A DNA stretch of 55,756 nt from Chromera velia. Lineage: Eukaryota; Sar; Chromeraceae. The position numbers were made by a program, and so were the translations under genes. This document shows positions 11,469 through 22,729 of the stretch, piece by piece; the first letter of the stretch is position 1; each line of letters opens with the position of its first letter. The notes under the pieces are model-generated. The model did not search any database. It saw only the letters and a program-made list of their open reading frames with translations, and had not been told where the DNA came from. The stretch covers positions 12,613-68,368 of the forward strand of contig JAHBMJ010005741.1 of assembly GCA_018398765.1 (NCBI GenBank), in the 5' to 3' direction.

Positions 11469-12563
11469 CTAGGCGATGCTGCCGATGCACATAGTAGTAG
11501 AGAAAAAAAAAGAAGAAAAAAAAAAAAGTTGGAGGGGCCTAATTTTTTTTTTCTTTTTTTTTCTTCTTTTATATTTCAAATAGGGCTGGGAAAAGGTTCA
11601 TTGAGAAAAGGTTCAAATCTGAAAAAGTGAACCTGTTGAACCTGTTTTGAACCTGTTGAACCTGTTGAACCTGTTTTGAACCTGTTTTGGAGGCCAGACG
11701 CGCGGCCACTGGCACAAGGCCGGCCAGGCCCGCGCCACCCGTGGCCCATGTAGGTGAAATAAGGAGCCGGAGCCGCGCGCACAGCAACTGTTCCCAGCCG
11801 GTTCAATCTATTGTGTCGGACAGACGCATGTCAGCATATGTCAGCATGAAAACTCATGCTAACGGTTGTAGAAGTGAAGAAGTACACGTGATTTACCAAG
11901 TTTTCCACTTGCAAGGTCACTGGTAAAGAGGCGGCAGGAGCAGCAGGTCAAAGAGGCGGCGGTACACGGAGAGGGAGGGGGGGAGCGGGGGCCGCGGGGC
12001 AACCGATGAGCAGATGAAAGAAAGAAAGAAACGCTGTGATGGTCTTATATTGACTAAATTGTCATGATTGATATGATCATATAAATTTAATTATAACATT
12101 TTCCAATTTTTTCAGGCTTTTTTGATTACTAATTTTCGACTATAAATAGTGAATAACTTGAGACTAGCACCTAATGTGAGCGTAAATATTGATTTAAACT
12201 ATTTAAAAACACTACTAAGGCATAGATTCTATAATAAAACGTTCTAAAAATGCATTAAAGCCTAATTTAAAAACATACAATAATATAAAAAAATGAGGTT
12301 TCTATTAATTAAAAGTGAACCTGTTTTTGAACCTGTTTTTGAACCTGATTCAGGTTTATTACTTCGAAGTGAACCTTGAACCTTGAACCTTTTCCTAGCA
12401 CTAATTTCAAATGTTCGTAAAAGGGGAAAAAACGCTTCTCGCTCCCAAACTTACTTTTCCACATAAGATGTATATACCTGACAGTCCTGACTTTTGACTT
12501 TAAAAAGAAAAAAGTTGGGGAGACCTAATTTTTTTTTCTTTTTTTTATGTGCGTCGCCTATAG
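11469..12563. mobile_element. Outer inverted-repeat element hosting a nested MITE
   Basis: The left flank TTTGGCAC (11461-11468) matches the right flank TCTGGCAC (12564-12571) at 7 of 8 bases. The left end reads CTAGGCGATG and, further in, GCACATAGTAG; the right end, reverse-complemented, reads CTATAGGCGACGCACATAAA. Purine runs plus AAAGTTGG(A/G)GG occur on both sides as direct copies. The right terminus CGCCTATAG is shared with the 490-bp element at 10235-10724, so the two are probably one family. Removing the nested 823-bp insert and one of its 8-bp duplications leaves about 264 bp. No coding potential. Confidence 0.55.
11581..12403. mobile_element. 823-bp hAT-like MITE with perfect 8-bp target duplication
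   Basis: ATTTCAAA at 11573-11580 and 12404-12411 is a perfect 8-bp target duplication. The left terminus is TAGGGCTGGGAAAAGGTTCA; the right terminus, reverse-complemented, is TAGTGCTAGGAAAAGGTTCA (18 of 20). The start fits the YARNG-like ends known for hAT elements. Just inside both ends are arrays of GAACCTGTT/GAACCTT. The middle (11690-11800) is GC-rich, the rest AT-rich. No transposase frame exists, so it would depend on an enzyme encoded elsewhere. Confidence 0.85.
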
Positions 12564-12674
12564 TCTGGCACTAACTTGCCACTCAGGTTTGAGACATAAT
12601 TCTCTATTTTATTTTTTATTAAATTCCTAGGTCTAGTAGTAGGTTAGTATCTAAGTCATTACTAGGATCATTAT

Positions 12675-12675
<1 letters not shown>

Positions 12676-12717
<42 letters not shown>

Positions 12718-12718
12718 A
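12676..12718. repeat. (TGAT)n microsatellite
   Basis: A run of about ten TGAT units with one interruption (GATTGGTTGATT). Simple repeat in AT-rich spacer. Confidence 0.85.
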
Positions 12719-13069
12719 GGGTTCAATCCTAGATCCAGCGATGCCAGACCCCAAGCCACTAAGAAGGCTTTGAGGATAACCCCATGTCATATAAAATGCT
12801 CACTCAACCTAGGTTCCATGGGGCATTTGAAGGCTTAGAAGACTAGGCGGCCCCCTCGCTTTAGTCTTAAGCACGCACGCCGGTAGCGGCAGCGGCAGCA
12901 CTCGGATAGACGGAGTGACGCTAGCAGTGATGACCAGAGTGACGATCACTGCATGGCAGCCGCTCCTAATGGATAAGGTAGGGTCGTGGAAAGATATTGA
13001 GAGCTAAATTGAGAGCTCATAGGTGCATGCTTGAGGTCGATACCAGATTGTAGTCACCAGGTTTGATTT

Positions 13070-13107
13070 GATTTGATTTGAGGTTAGGCTTAACCTCAAA
13101 TCAAATC
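13070..13107. repeat. Perfect 17-bp hairpin with 4-base loop
   Basis: The arm GATTTGATTTGAGGTTA (13070-13086) is followed by GGCT and by its exact reverse complement at 13091-13107. It sits in AT-rich non-coding DNA; no U-tract or flanking gene suggests a transcription role. Confidence 0.8.
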
Positions 13108-13232
13108 TGCAAGTTTGCATGATGGAGCTTACTCTGACTTCTCTATAAAATCTAGATCAAATCTACCTTAAATCTGACTTTTAACCTCAAATCTGTACGC
13201 TGGGAGGCGGAGCCCCCGTTTCAATCGTAACA

Positions 13233-13316
13233 ATACCCTATAAAAGTATACAAAAAAAATGTATTAAAAATTGCTAATGATGTCAATTTTTAATACACTT
13301 TTTATTCTAGGGGTAT
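13233..13316. repeat. 84-bp fold-back element
   Basis: The inner arms GTATTAAAAATTG (13261-13273) and CAATTTTTAATAC (13284-13296) are exact inverse copies. Outer arms ATACCC (13233) and GGGTAT (13311) extend the inverted repeat. It could be a tiny MITE; I see no clear target duplication. Confidence 0.6.
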
Positions 13317-13575
13317 CACAGAGAAAAAAAAAAAAACGGAAAGAGGAATTAAGGGAATTGTCACGACACCAACAACCTCTCAAAGATTCTTATCCCTCTC
13401 TCTTTCTCACTCCACCTAATCTCTTTCTGTCTCTGACTCGGTGAGGCACAGTACATGTCTGTCAGAGAGACTCGGACAGACGCAAATATGAAAAGGCCTT
13501 TTGTCTCCATCTGAAATTATGCTGAAAGAAACTCTGTAGAGAAATTCGGAGAATTAACGTATAGGAATCGCGATG

Positions 13576-14796
13576 TCATGCACGAAAGGGAGAAATGACT
13601 GTCTCATCGCCGCCTTTTCCGCGTTTTTGTTTCGCGTTTGTTGAGTTTCGATTCCTTTTCCATTCAAGTTTTTCCGTCTCTTCCTCCGCTTCCTTCTCCT
13701 TGCTTTTCTTCGGTTGGAGGATGAAGGGGACGCCTCCGGCAGTCTCGAAGGTATGGATGGTCGTCTCCGCGTTGTGCTGGGTGTTGAATTTCTTCTCTTC
13801 GAAAGTGAGGGGAACGAGTTCGATCATGGAGATCGCAGGGCGATAGAAGGTTGAGAGGTGTGTCTCCGGGCGGATCATACCTTCGAGGTCGTGTGGATCG
13901 AGGACACAAAGGAAAGCACTGGTGGTGGGCATGCAGACGGACTGCTCAGGGAATCCTGCCAACCACTCTTTGTCGTTGTTGCGGCAGCAGAGTCTGTCGA
14001 GGAAGGTTCGGGGAGGAGGCGGCAGGGCAGCAACGGGGTCCGTGGAGTCTTTCGGTGCGTTCACGGAGAGGATGGGAGTGAATGGGGTAGGCCAACAGGG
14101 CAGCATGTCGGTCGGACGAACCGGCACACCCTGACGACAATAATGGACATAGGTGCGGATGGCTTCGAATGGCCATGTGTGTGGTGCAGGCAGCTTGGAG
14201 CCGGCAAGTTGGGACTGGAGAACCTCCTTGACAGGCCACCAGGGGGGGAGGAAGAGAACGAATTCATGGAGGACCAGGTTACACAACCTCCAGACCTCCC
14301 CTTCAGAGTCTTCGGTACTCTCCTCACTGTCATCTCCTTCTGTGTCTGAATCTCCAAGCTTCTCAAAGCGTTCCGTTCTCTCTTCACGACTTTTGGCAAG
14401 CTCTTCCTTCAGGTTTTCTGGCATGTCTGCAGGGAAAGGAGCATCAGAAGGATCCCAAAAGACGGGCATCTGGACGTACGGGCTGGTTCCCTCCACGAGA
14501 TCTTCCACTTTCCCCTGTCTGTTGTAGACCGGAGTCATGAAAGAAAGGCGACAGAGGCCGTTTGTGATCACAGTCCAGCACCCGGTGGAGAAACGATCCG
14601 AGGGGGGGGTCTTGCAGAGGAAGAGATCGACGCCCACTTCAGGGACCACGTTGTCGAAACAAGAGTGGATAGGTCCGTAGGTCTCTTCAATATGTTTCCG
14701 GAGCTCTGGAGCAAAGTCTCTGTTCTTCTCCAGTCCAAAGTAGACATCTGAAGGGATCCACATCCCTGGAAACGAGTAGTGACGGAACTGGTCCAT
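13576..14796 (-). CDS. Suppressor-of-fused (SUFU) domain protein
   Basis: Single exon of 406 residues from the ATG of MDQFRHYSFPG to TGA; upstream in-frame codons up to 14823 contain no ATG. The SUFU-family pattern is visible. At about residues 35-85: HIEETYGPIHSCFDNVVPEV, then VDLFLCKTPP, then CWTVITNGLCRLSF, equivalent to the H/G-x-V-x-H-I-D-hh-hh-P-P-T and hVTxGhS blocks of the family. After an acidic linker (DSDTEGDDSEESTEDSEGE) comes LVLHEFVLFLPPWWPV, matching the ELhhhLPPxW block, and WPFEAIRTYVHYC, matching WPIRxLKxLAR. The C-terminus is Lys/Glu/Arg-rich (KKSKEKEAEEETEKLEWKR), perhaps nuclear or coiled-coil. In animals SUFU binds Gli factors; in bacteria and protists the role of the domain is unknown, so only domain identity is claimed. 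Confidence 0.7.
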   Translation of the reverse strand: MDQFRHYSFPGMWIPSDVYFGLEKNRDFAPELRKHIEETYGPIHSCFDNVVPEVGVDLFLCKTPPSDRFSTGCWTVITNGLCRLSFMTPVYNRQGKVEDLVEGTSPYVQMPVFWDPSDAPFPADMPENLKEELAKSREERTERFEKLGDSDTEGDDSEESTEDSEGEVWRLCNLVLHEFVLFLPPWWPVKEVLQSQLAGSKLPAPHTWPFEAIRTYVHYCRQGVPVRPTDMLPCWPTPFTPILSVNAPKDSTDPVAALPPPPRTFLDRLCCRNNDKEWLAGFPEQSVCMPTTSAFLCVLDPHDLEGMIRPETHLSTFYRPAISMIELVPLTFEEKKFNTQHNAETTIHTFETAGGVPFILQPKKSKEKEAEEETEKLEWKRNRNSTNAKQKRGKGGDETVISPFRA

Positions 14797-14829
14797 GGTT
14801 TCTTCGAAAACCCCACACAACAAGACAGA

Positions 14830-15380
14830 GAAGAAACGAGGAGAGGAAGCGGTTGAAATGCAGGAGATAAAGGAACCTTCTCAAGGGATGATCCGGAGAA
14901 ACACTATCCAAGGCAACCACGAGCTGACAAACACGTGTACACGAGTATACACGTGTATACGGGGAAAAGTTACATCGAAAACTCGAAAACTGGATATTCC
15001 CGTCTCCAAAATTCGGCTGAGACAATCATTGAGAGAAATTCGGCTAAGAGCATGACGATGGATGCTTGACGCACGCAAATGAACGCGCCCTCCTCGGGCC
15101 ACGGGCCCATGCATGCATTTCCGGGCCGGACAAAAATCTCAAGGATCGAGCTAGCTGCACAATGCTGCATGTTGAGCAGAAAGAAGCAGGCGCGGCACTA
15201 CCTGGCATACAGACTATGATACAGTATAGCTGCAGAATAGCTGCAGAGAAAGAAATGACAGTCGTCAGTCCTAGGGCCAGCATGAGACAAACCGCCTTTA
15301 ATTGAGCACTCTGCTTGGACGACTTGTTTTTTTCTCGCGTGATCCATTTCCTCCCTGAGTTCAGTAGTTCAGTCTGACTC
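14830..15380. other. Divergent intergenic region
   Basis: It lies between the minus-strand SUFU-like gene and the plus-strand gene beginning at 15385, so it probably holds both promoters. Visible features are ACACGTGTACACGAGTATACACGTGTATAC (two overlapping near-palindromes, 14931-14960; shown here only as a landmark of repeated ACACGTGTA) and TGCATGCA at about 15110. Confidence 0.4.
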
Positions 15381-15384
15381 GAAG

Positions 15385-16568
15385 ATGTCTGGCATCGGGG
15401 AGAAAGGGAGGGCTGTGCTGAAGAGCAAACTGTCCCGTCTCTATAAGACGGATTCGATCTGCAAGCAGAGGCTGGACGCTATAGCCAAGATTAAATATGC
15501 GACGATGCCTCAACTGATGGAGATGGCGCAGGTCAGGCATTCATGGATATGCACTTGCAAGGAAAAGAAGAGACGGGTGCCCAGCATGGCATCGCAATAC
15601 GGCGTCTCGTCTCCTTCGATCCTTCTTCTGGTCGTTCTTTCTCCTTGAGTTCTCTTGCCTCTTCAGTCGTCTCACGTCCTCGCGTTTTCTCCCCCTCCTA
15701 TCTCCCTGAAGCTCTTGATCCCATTCACTTTGTTCCCATTCTACTTTGAACTACTCATTCCCGTCTCCGACCCTCTCTTCGCAGGCATGCAACCTACAAG
15801 GGCTTTTGGCGTCCCTGCGGGGACAGCCTGCAGACCTGACGCAAGAGGGAGACGGAGAAGAGGATGAGGAAGGAGATGAAGAAGAGGAGGAAGGAGATGA
15901 AGAAGAGGAGGAGGAAGAAGACGAAGAGGTGGAAGAGGAAGAGCAAGTCGAAGATGAAGAGCAGGGGAGACGCCGAGAAGTCCTCCAGGGCGCTTCGTGG
16001 GATTCCAGGACAGTCGCATCGGTCAGCATTCTTTGTCTTGTGCTGCGTCATTCGATCCACCTCTCTGATGCTGCGATTTCCCCAAGTTGGACCCCTCTGT
16101 TACCTTCCGTCCGTCCGACATGACGCCTGCCATGGCAAAAATGCCTCCGATATGAGGAAGGGGGATTTTCCTGAAGTTTGGTCTTCAATGAAAGAATTGC
16201 AAAAAAAATGGAGGGAGAGCTCCGAGACGTCCAGATACATGACCTCTAACCTCTTTTCAACATTCTTTTATGCCTCTTTCTTGGAAATTGTTCAATTACT
16301 CCCCGCTCAATCCCTGCATGCATGACTTTCTGCATGCATTGAATGTGTTGCAGGCCGATCGTGACATTCAGGAGGGGGCACGGGGCACACGGACAGTGAA
16401 GTCAGCTGCTGTGCTTCCTACAACTTTTCGTCGCCCGGGGGGTCTCTCTATCTGTCTCTCTCTCTCTCTCTGTCTGTCTAACTGCCAGCCTGTCTCCTCC
16501 TTTCTCTTCTTCCTGACTCGCCTACCTCAGTCTGCTGTTCTTTGTCCGCTCTTCGCGTGGTTCTGAGC

Positions 16569-16615
<47 letters not shown>

Positions 16616-16753
16616 TTCTTTCTTTTCTTTCTTTCTTTCTTTCTTTCTTTCTTTTTTCTTTCTTTTCTTTCTTTCTTTCTTTCTTTCTTTCTTTCCTTCT
16701 TTCTTTCTTTCCTTCTTTCTTTCTTTCTTTCTTTCTTTTTTCTTTCTTTCTTT

Positions 16754-16797
<44 letters not shown>

Positions 16798-16902
16798 TCC
16801 TTCTTTCTTTCTTTCTTTCTTTCTTTCCTTCTTTCTTTCTTTCTTTCTTTCTTTCTTTCCTTCCTTCCTTCCTTTCTTGCTTTCTTTCTTCCTTCCTTTG
16901 TT

Positions 16903-16933
<31 letters not shown>

Positions 16934-16996
16934 CTCTCTCTTTCTTTGTTTCTTTCTTTCTACCTTTCTTTCTTCCTTCCTTTGTTTCGGTCTGTG

Positions 16997-17036
<40 letters not shown>

Positions 17037-19104
17037 TCTTTGTTTGCTTTCTGTTCTTTTTTGTTTTTTGTTTTCTTTTTCTGTTTTTCTTCTGTGTTTT
17101 TATCCTTCAAGACGCCGCCACCGCCGCCACTCCGACGACGTTCTCTTTCCCTGAGGTTAGTCTGGCTCCAGTCGAGTGATTCCTTTCCAGCACTGAGGCT
17201 CTTCTCTCGTTTTGTAGACTCTTTCTCTCGCTGGGTGAGAACTTGGCAGGAAGTGCTCTGCATTCTTTTGATGCATGCCTCGGTGTGGTCTTGTGTTCTG
17301 TTGTCTCCGGGGGCAGAAATAAAGCAGTTGAAAGAAGCTCAGAAGGGTGGCCCGAGCAGACGCTGCCTACCGGTCGTAGCCCTCGTGCAGATACGTACAT
17401 TGCTCTGGCCCAGTACGCAAGGCTGGGTCTGTGAGCCTGCACGGATTTAAGAGTGGCGACACTTGCTTGTCTCTAGGTGTCTTTTGGAGTGCTTCATGTA
17501 GAGCTAGCTGGCGTGTGCTGTCTCCTGTTTGTTTTTCTCTTCCGTCCGTCTGTGTACAAAATGTCCGTGCGTGCATGGATGGCACAAACTCATACCCCCT
17601 TCTCTCTCTGCTCGCCTGTATGTGTGTTTCTCTCTGTGCAACTGGGTTGCTACGGGCGTGTCTGAGTTCGGAAAAGATGGAGGGAAGGGAGACGAGAGAA
17701 CGACCGGAAGATCAGGAGAGGGGGGGCAGACGATCAGGGGGGGAGACGCTGGGTGGGGCACGGACGACACGTATGAGCAGATCCAGGACGATCCAGGAGC
17801 TCCTGGAAAGAGCAGAAAGATGCGCATGCCTCAACGTTTTCATTGCGCCGCTCTATGTAAGCATGAACCGTGCACTATGCTTTTCAAATTGCTGCTCGGC
17901 CATGTGGAGAAACTGTTCAAGTTTTAGCGGGGCAGACGGAAACAGTTGTTTGATCAAACTTTTTTTGTTGACGTTCTGGCAAGCAGTGGGTTAATGGTCC
18001 GTTTATATTAATATGCTGCCCAGCAATCGGAGCGAATCGGAGCAGAAAGAAGAAAGCTAGAGCGACTACGCATTGAAGTCTGCGTCGGTTGTCTGTACAT
18101 GGTGATCTCTCTGTTTTCAATTCTTCATCCGTTTCTTTGACTTGGTCTTGCAGGGAGGTGCGTCTGGGACTGGAGGGAGACACTACCGACGACGGTGAGG
18201 TGGCGGCGGCGACGCGGACTTTTTCTTTTCTTTCTTTCTTTCTTGCTTTCTTTCTTTCTTTGTTTGTTTGTTGATCTGTTTGTCTTGCAATTTGTTGAAT
18301 TATTTATTGTTCTTTTCTTTCTTCCTCCCTTCCTTGCTTCTTGCCTCCGTCCATACTCTGCTCTGTTCCCTCTCCTTCTGACTCCCTACCCGGCCCCTGT
18401 GCCATCCCCCGGGCTTGCCCCCTCCCCTTCTTCCAACTCCCTCCCCGTCTCATCCAACGGGAAAATGCACAGACTGTGGCTGACTGCAACCGTGTGTGTT
18501 GCAGTGGTTTCTTGGTGCATGTGTTTGTTGTGCCTGCAGCAACCGCCCCCGAACAGAAGCTGTCTAGGTGATCCCCGTGATGGCCTGCCTTCCACCCATG
18601 CACCCCATCATGCATCCAACGGGTGCCGTGGTCTCGGTAAAAGACGCGAACGGGTGAGTCAGTTGGTGCATGTGCTTCTTTCTCTCTCATGCAACGCATC
18701 TCCTTACGTCTCCTTACCTGCTCGCCCTGTTTCTGTGTGCTTCCTCTGCGTCCCATCTCTCTGTCTCATTCTCTTTCTCTGAATGCATGCCTGGAACTCA
18801 TGAGGTGGAAGCTTCCGGCAGCTGTGAAGCAAGGAAATTGAAGTCTCATGAGTGCGCAATGCGCTTCTGCCTTGAAACTGTCCTTGAATCGAAACAGTAC
18901 CCTTTCTTTTCTTCTCTACGCTGCTCCTCTTGTCTGTGTTTCTCTTGGTCCTGAAAACGTGACCATGGGACGATTTGCTTGCCTGCCTGCCTGGATGCCT
19001 GGATGCAGAAGGACTCTCCTCGAAGATCGAGACAAGCGAAGGCTGACAGGAGGTGTGAAGACCGCAGCTAGGAGAAACAACAAGGGGAGGGGATCTGGGA
19101 GAGG
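15385..19104 (+). CDS. Acidic then RG-rich protein of unknown function, multi-exon
   Basis: Exon 1 is 15385-15531 (MSGIGEKGRAVLKSKLSRLY to MEMAQ; donor GTCAGG). Exon 2 is 15785-16021 (ACNLQGLLASLRGQPADLTQ, then about 40 Glu/Asp residues; donor GTCAGC). Both are phase 0. Probable further exons: 16354-16441 (ADRDIQEGARGTRTVKSAAV), 17112-17154 (after CCTTCAAG), one near 17315-17430, one near 17690-17860 (WGTDDTYEQIQDDPGAPGKS), 18154-18193, 18569-18652 (VIPVMACLPPMHPIMHPTGA; donor GTGAGT) and one ending near 19104 (TAARRNNKGRGSGR). Phases of the middle exons are ambiguous. An acidic block followed by an Arg/Gly tail suggests an RNA- or histone-associated protein, which is inference only. I recognise no domain. 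The 3' end is uncertain, and the gene might be two genes. Confidence 0.5.
16566..17040. repeat. (TTTC)n then (CTGT)n microsatellite
   Basis: About 430 bases of TTTC/TTCC/TTTTC units run from 16566 to 16990, followed by nine CTGT units at 17000-17036. It lies in an intron of the acidic/RG-rich gene, upstream of the acceptor TTTATCCTTCAAG. Homopurine-homopyrimidine tracts of this kind can form triplex DNA. The long frames through it are artefacts of the repeat. Confidence 0.9.
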
Positions 19105-19119
19105 TTTCGATCATCGGGT

Positions 19120-20848
19120 GGTTAGCATGCAGGGGAAGTTTATCGATCTGTCTGTGCATGTGCGTCGTGCGTCACTTCAGCACTCGTCCACTGGCTCTCT
19201 CTGTCTCTCTCTCCCCCCCACACACAGACACACACGCGAACAGAGGGGGAGAGAGAGAGAGAAAGAGGGACAGTTGGTTCTTTGACAGACTGATCAGATC
19301 CCTCAGGCACACGCACTTTCGGGATGCGCCGAGAAAGACCGACTTGAGGCATTAATTCTGCAATCAAAACAATGCAACGAAAAGAAAGCCGCCGTCTCCT
19401 GGCCCAGAGCAGACACGCATTCCTAATGTGCATTGCTACTCCTGCCGTCCATTTGTACTTTACACGCGTGCGTTAACGCAATTGAGCACTTACTGATTCT
19501 TTACCTGCCGGGTATCTCTTTCTCTCTTTCACTCATTCATCCATTCATTCATTTTTTCATTCATTCATTCACAAAAAAGAATTGTCATGCAAGAGTCCCA
19601 GCGAGCGTTTGCGGGGGGAACTTTCCTTTTGTCGCTGTTTCTGTATGTGTCGTGTTGCGTTCAAAGTGGACGCGCGCGACTTTCTGCCAGATCGACTGCA
19701 CGCATGTGAAAGAAAGAGGAGATGTCAACAAAGGAAGGGAATGGACGTGGTGAGTTCTTGAGTCGTTTCGGACTGTTTCGATCCCCTGGAAATGAAAAAT
19801 CGGGAGAGTAGACGGTGATTGGCTGGACTGATGCATTAGCTTTTTTGGATGGAGTCTTTTGTTGATCGTTGATTCTCTCTCCTCTGCATGAATCAACTCT
19901 TTTTGCCTGCTCAGCTACGCCCCCTCACAAGCATGGAAGTGTCCGATTGGTGTTGCACACGGGCAGGCTTATTTGCCGGCTGTTGCAGCACCAATCTAGT
20001 CACTCCGTGCATGCATGGAGTTTTGCATGAAATGTCCTCCTGAATGACTGATCGATCGAGCCTGAGTATGGTGAATGTTCGGCACTGTATGCATATGGGT
20101 GCAGCTGAAGTTGTAGGGTAGCATGCATTTCCTGTCGGAGGTTTCCTTCTCAAAGGGTTCATGGCAAAGACCTTATGCGCGCAGCGGCACCAGCGTCAAC
20201 AGCCGTGCCCTGAGTTGACTGTTGACTGGAGTAGACTAGAGACACGTGCAGTCACTAGCTACTGGTCTAGATGGTCAAAATCACTGATTGTGTGTAATTG
20301 TGTGCATCCTCTTCATGCGTATGAGTGAATCGGAGTTTATTGTGGTGGATGTGAATCGATGTTGAAACACTTATAGCTTGTTCTGGCTGGAACATATACA
20401 GTGTGACATACCATAACTAGTACCATAAATTCCTGTTTTCAAGTCAGCAGTTTGAACTTTTTAAATATTTTAATCTTTGCATCTAGTTTTGCATATTTTA
20501 TCAGTGAAGTTATCACATTCAAGTTTCAAATACCCAAAAAATTATACATGTATTACCACTAATAACCATGCATGAATACTGTTTAAATTCTATCTATTTA
20601 CAAATTTCATTTCAAGTAAACTTTCTAGTAGACTTTGAATTTTTTGGGGCAGAATAATATCTTTTATTTTTTTTATTTGTGTTTGGGTCGCTTCAAGGTT
20701 TTTAGTACTACAAAAATATTGAAAAGAAAGAATTTAGCTTTCAAAATTAGTATGATGATGATGATGAGCTTTCAAAATTAGTATACCACTGCATACATTC
20801 GTTTATCGATCTTAGATAATTTTCACTTATGATAAAAAAGCTAGTATC
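19120..20848. other. Intergenic region, no gene seen
   Basis: It contains (CTCT)/(GAGA) and CATT runs (19200-19270, 19540-19570), TGCATGCA at about 20010, and from 20390 AT-rich DNA. Two copies of AGCTTTCAAAATTAGTAT flank a (GAT)4 run at 20735-20785. I find no splice-consistent exon, tRNA or bounded transposon. Confidence 0.5.
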
Positions 20849-20853
20849 GACCT

Positions 20854-21259
20854 TGACGAAGTACGAGATTTAGCTATGTACAGCGTTGGGTGACGAGAGT
20901 TCTCAAATCAGCCCCTGCTGTCGGTTTGTTCTACTTCTTGTACATCGCCTCCTTTCCTACTAGTCAGATCGAAGGAGTGCCAAACGACGGTCTGTCCACT
21001 TTCTGCTCCATCTACTCCAGAAAAGACATCTGCCGGTCGATCGATCTGTACCATCAAACGATACATACATGCCAATGATGCAACTGATTCTTTCTATCGG
21101 TGAAATAGAACAATTAACTCAGCCGTATCAATAAATCGATGCGTGCGCTCATACTTGTGCGCGCTGCCTTTGTGAGCCACCCCAATTTCTCCAACTTTTT
21201 GCGCTCCGGCCAAGCTGTCTCTTCGGCAGTCTTACAGACAAGCCCTTAAGACTTCATCA
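20854..21259. repeat. Left LTR, 406 bp
   Basis: Starts TGACGAAGTACGAG and ends AGACTTCATCA. It is colinear with 22730-23135 without any indel. Confidence 0.85.
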
Positions 21260-21732
21260 GTGCATCCTTTTCTTTTGCATGGAGTGCGCACCTTACTTCT
21301 TCTCTTCTTGTTTTTGAACAAAACACCACACTTTGAAGGACTGATATTTCCTTCTTTCTCTGGTTCTATTGACATGAAGCACGCTGATATCATGCAGGGA
21401 AGAGGTTTCTTAAATCTCCTGCGAGTCAGTCTACAAGCAAATGAGAGATCTCTGACATTCTGTCTGATGCAAAAGAGGTCTCAAATTACATTCCAGACAA
21501 AACGATCGACTCTTGCTTTCACCTCATGAATGTATCAGATTGATGAAAGAAATGTGTCTGCACAGACAAAGAAGGTACGGGAAAGAATTCTGCAGTCTTT
21601 GCATCCTTTTTTTTTCTTGAAGTTTTTCTTCCTTTTTTCCATCATGGTGTCGTTCAATTCTCTTCTCAACTGAATTACGTTCTTTCTGTCCATCCACCCT
21701 GTCTCTGTTCTGCTCTGTTGTCTTTCGATTTG

Positions 21733-21966
21733 AACCTCCCTGAACCTAACTACCACTTGAAAGTTCAAGCCGCATTTTTGGATAAGCTTGAAAGTCCGTG
21801 CCGCAGGCGCGGATCATTTATGGTGCCTTGAAAGCCAAAGCCACATATCTGGACGGTGTCTTGACCATCTACGCCGCAGGCGTGGACGGTCTCTTGAAAA
21901 ACAATGCCGCAGATAGAGATCATCTTGATTATATTTTTTCAAGTGGCACTTAGGTTCAGGGAGGTT
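21733..21966. mobile_element. 234-bp MITE nested in the LTR element
   Basis: TCGATTTG at 21725-21732 and 21967-21974 is a perfect 8-bp target duplication. Termini are AACCTCCCTGAACCTAACTA at the left and, reverse-complemented, AACCTCCCTGAACCTAAGTG at the right; inverted similarity continues to CACTTGAAA. The interior holds four imperfect copies of a unit like TTGAAAGxCxxxGCCGCAGGCGxGGA. Non-coding. Confidence 0.85.
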
Positions 21967-22729
21967 TCGATTTGTGTACACGCCCGTACTCGCATGAACA
22001 GATCGGGTTATCCTTCTCTAAGCTTTCTGCCTCACACAGTGTACTAGGCAGTGTACCTCCATGAACGCATTCACGCTTTCCTCCCACCTCTCTTGCCTTT
22101 TTCTCCTTTCCTCTTCCCCCCGATGCATGCATCCCAGCAAGAACGAACAAGAAAAGGAGGCATGCACAAATTCTATACAGTCATGCCCAACACATACAGG
22201 AGCCCTTTCCGTCTGAACCTTTTGACTTCACATAACGGAGCGGTCGCTTCGTTAACCTGCACGTGCATGAGCACTGCTCTTCTCTCCAGATGTTCGCCGC
22301 AAACCCTTCTCCTTGTTCCTCCGAAGACTCTTGGGGACCGTTTGTGAGGTGGAAAATCATGTGGATGCCGATCGGTCTTCTGTCGTGTCCTTTGCATGGT
22401 CGATCCGTGCGCGAGAGATCTCTAAACGAACGGATGCCAACGTTTCCTCTTTCCTCATCGATGTTTTGTTCGACTCGCGAGCTGTCCAGAGATCCTCAAC
22501 TGGATATCTCGAACAGAGGAAAGAAGACATGCTACACCGATACAAACTCTGGCACTCTGTATTTGGATTCTTGCCAGATTGGAAGCAAAGATTTGGACAG
22601 GAAGAAGATAAAGAACGAAAGACTATGACAAGAGACGGATGGCTTTGCTACTAGCTGATTGGAGAAGAAGCCATCTTGGAAGAAAGTTGTGGAAGCGAGG
22701 GCTGGCTGCCCCCCACTTCCGTCACCACT

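Noticed and set aside
16478-17450. 300-residue frames on both strands over the TTTC array
   Set aside because: Pure FFLS/KKER repeats caused by the four-base period; the region is an intron.
20735-20785. Direct repeat AGCTTTCAAAATTAGTAT around (GAT)n as a target duplication
   Set aside because: Only a short simple repeat lies between the copies; local slippage or duplication is more likely.
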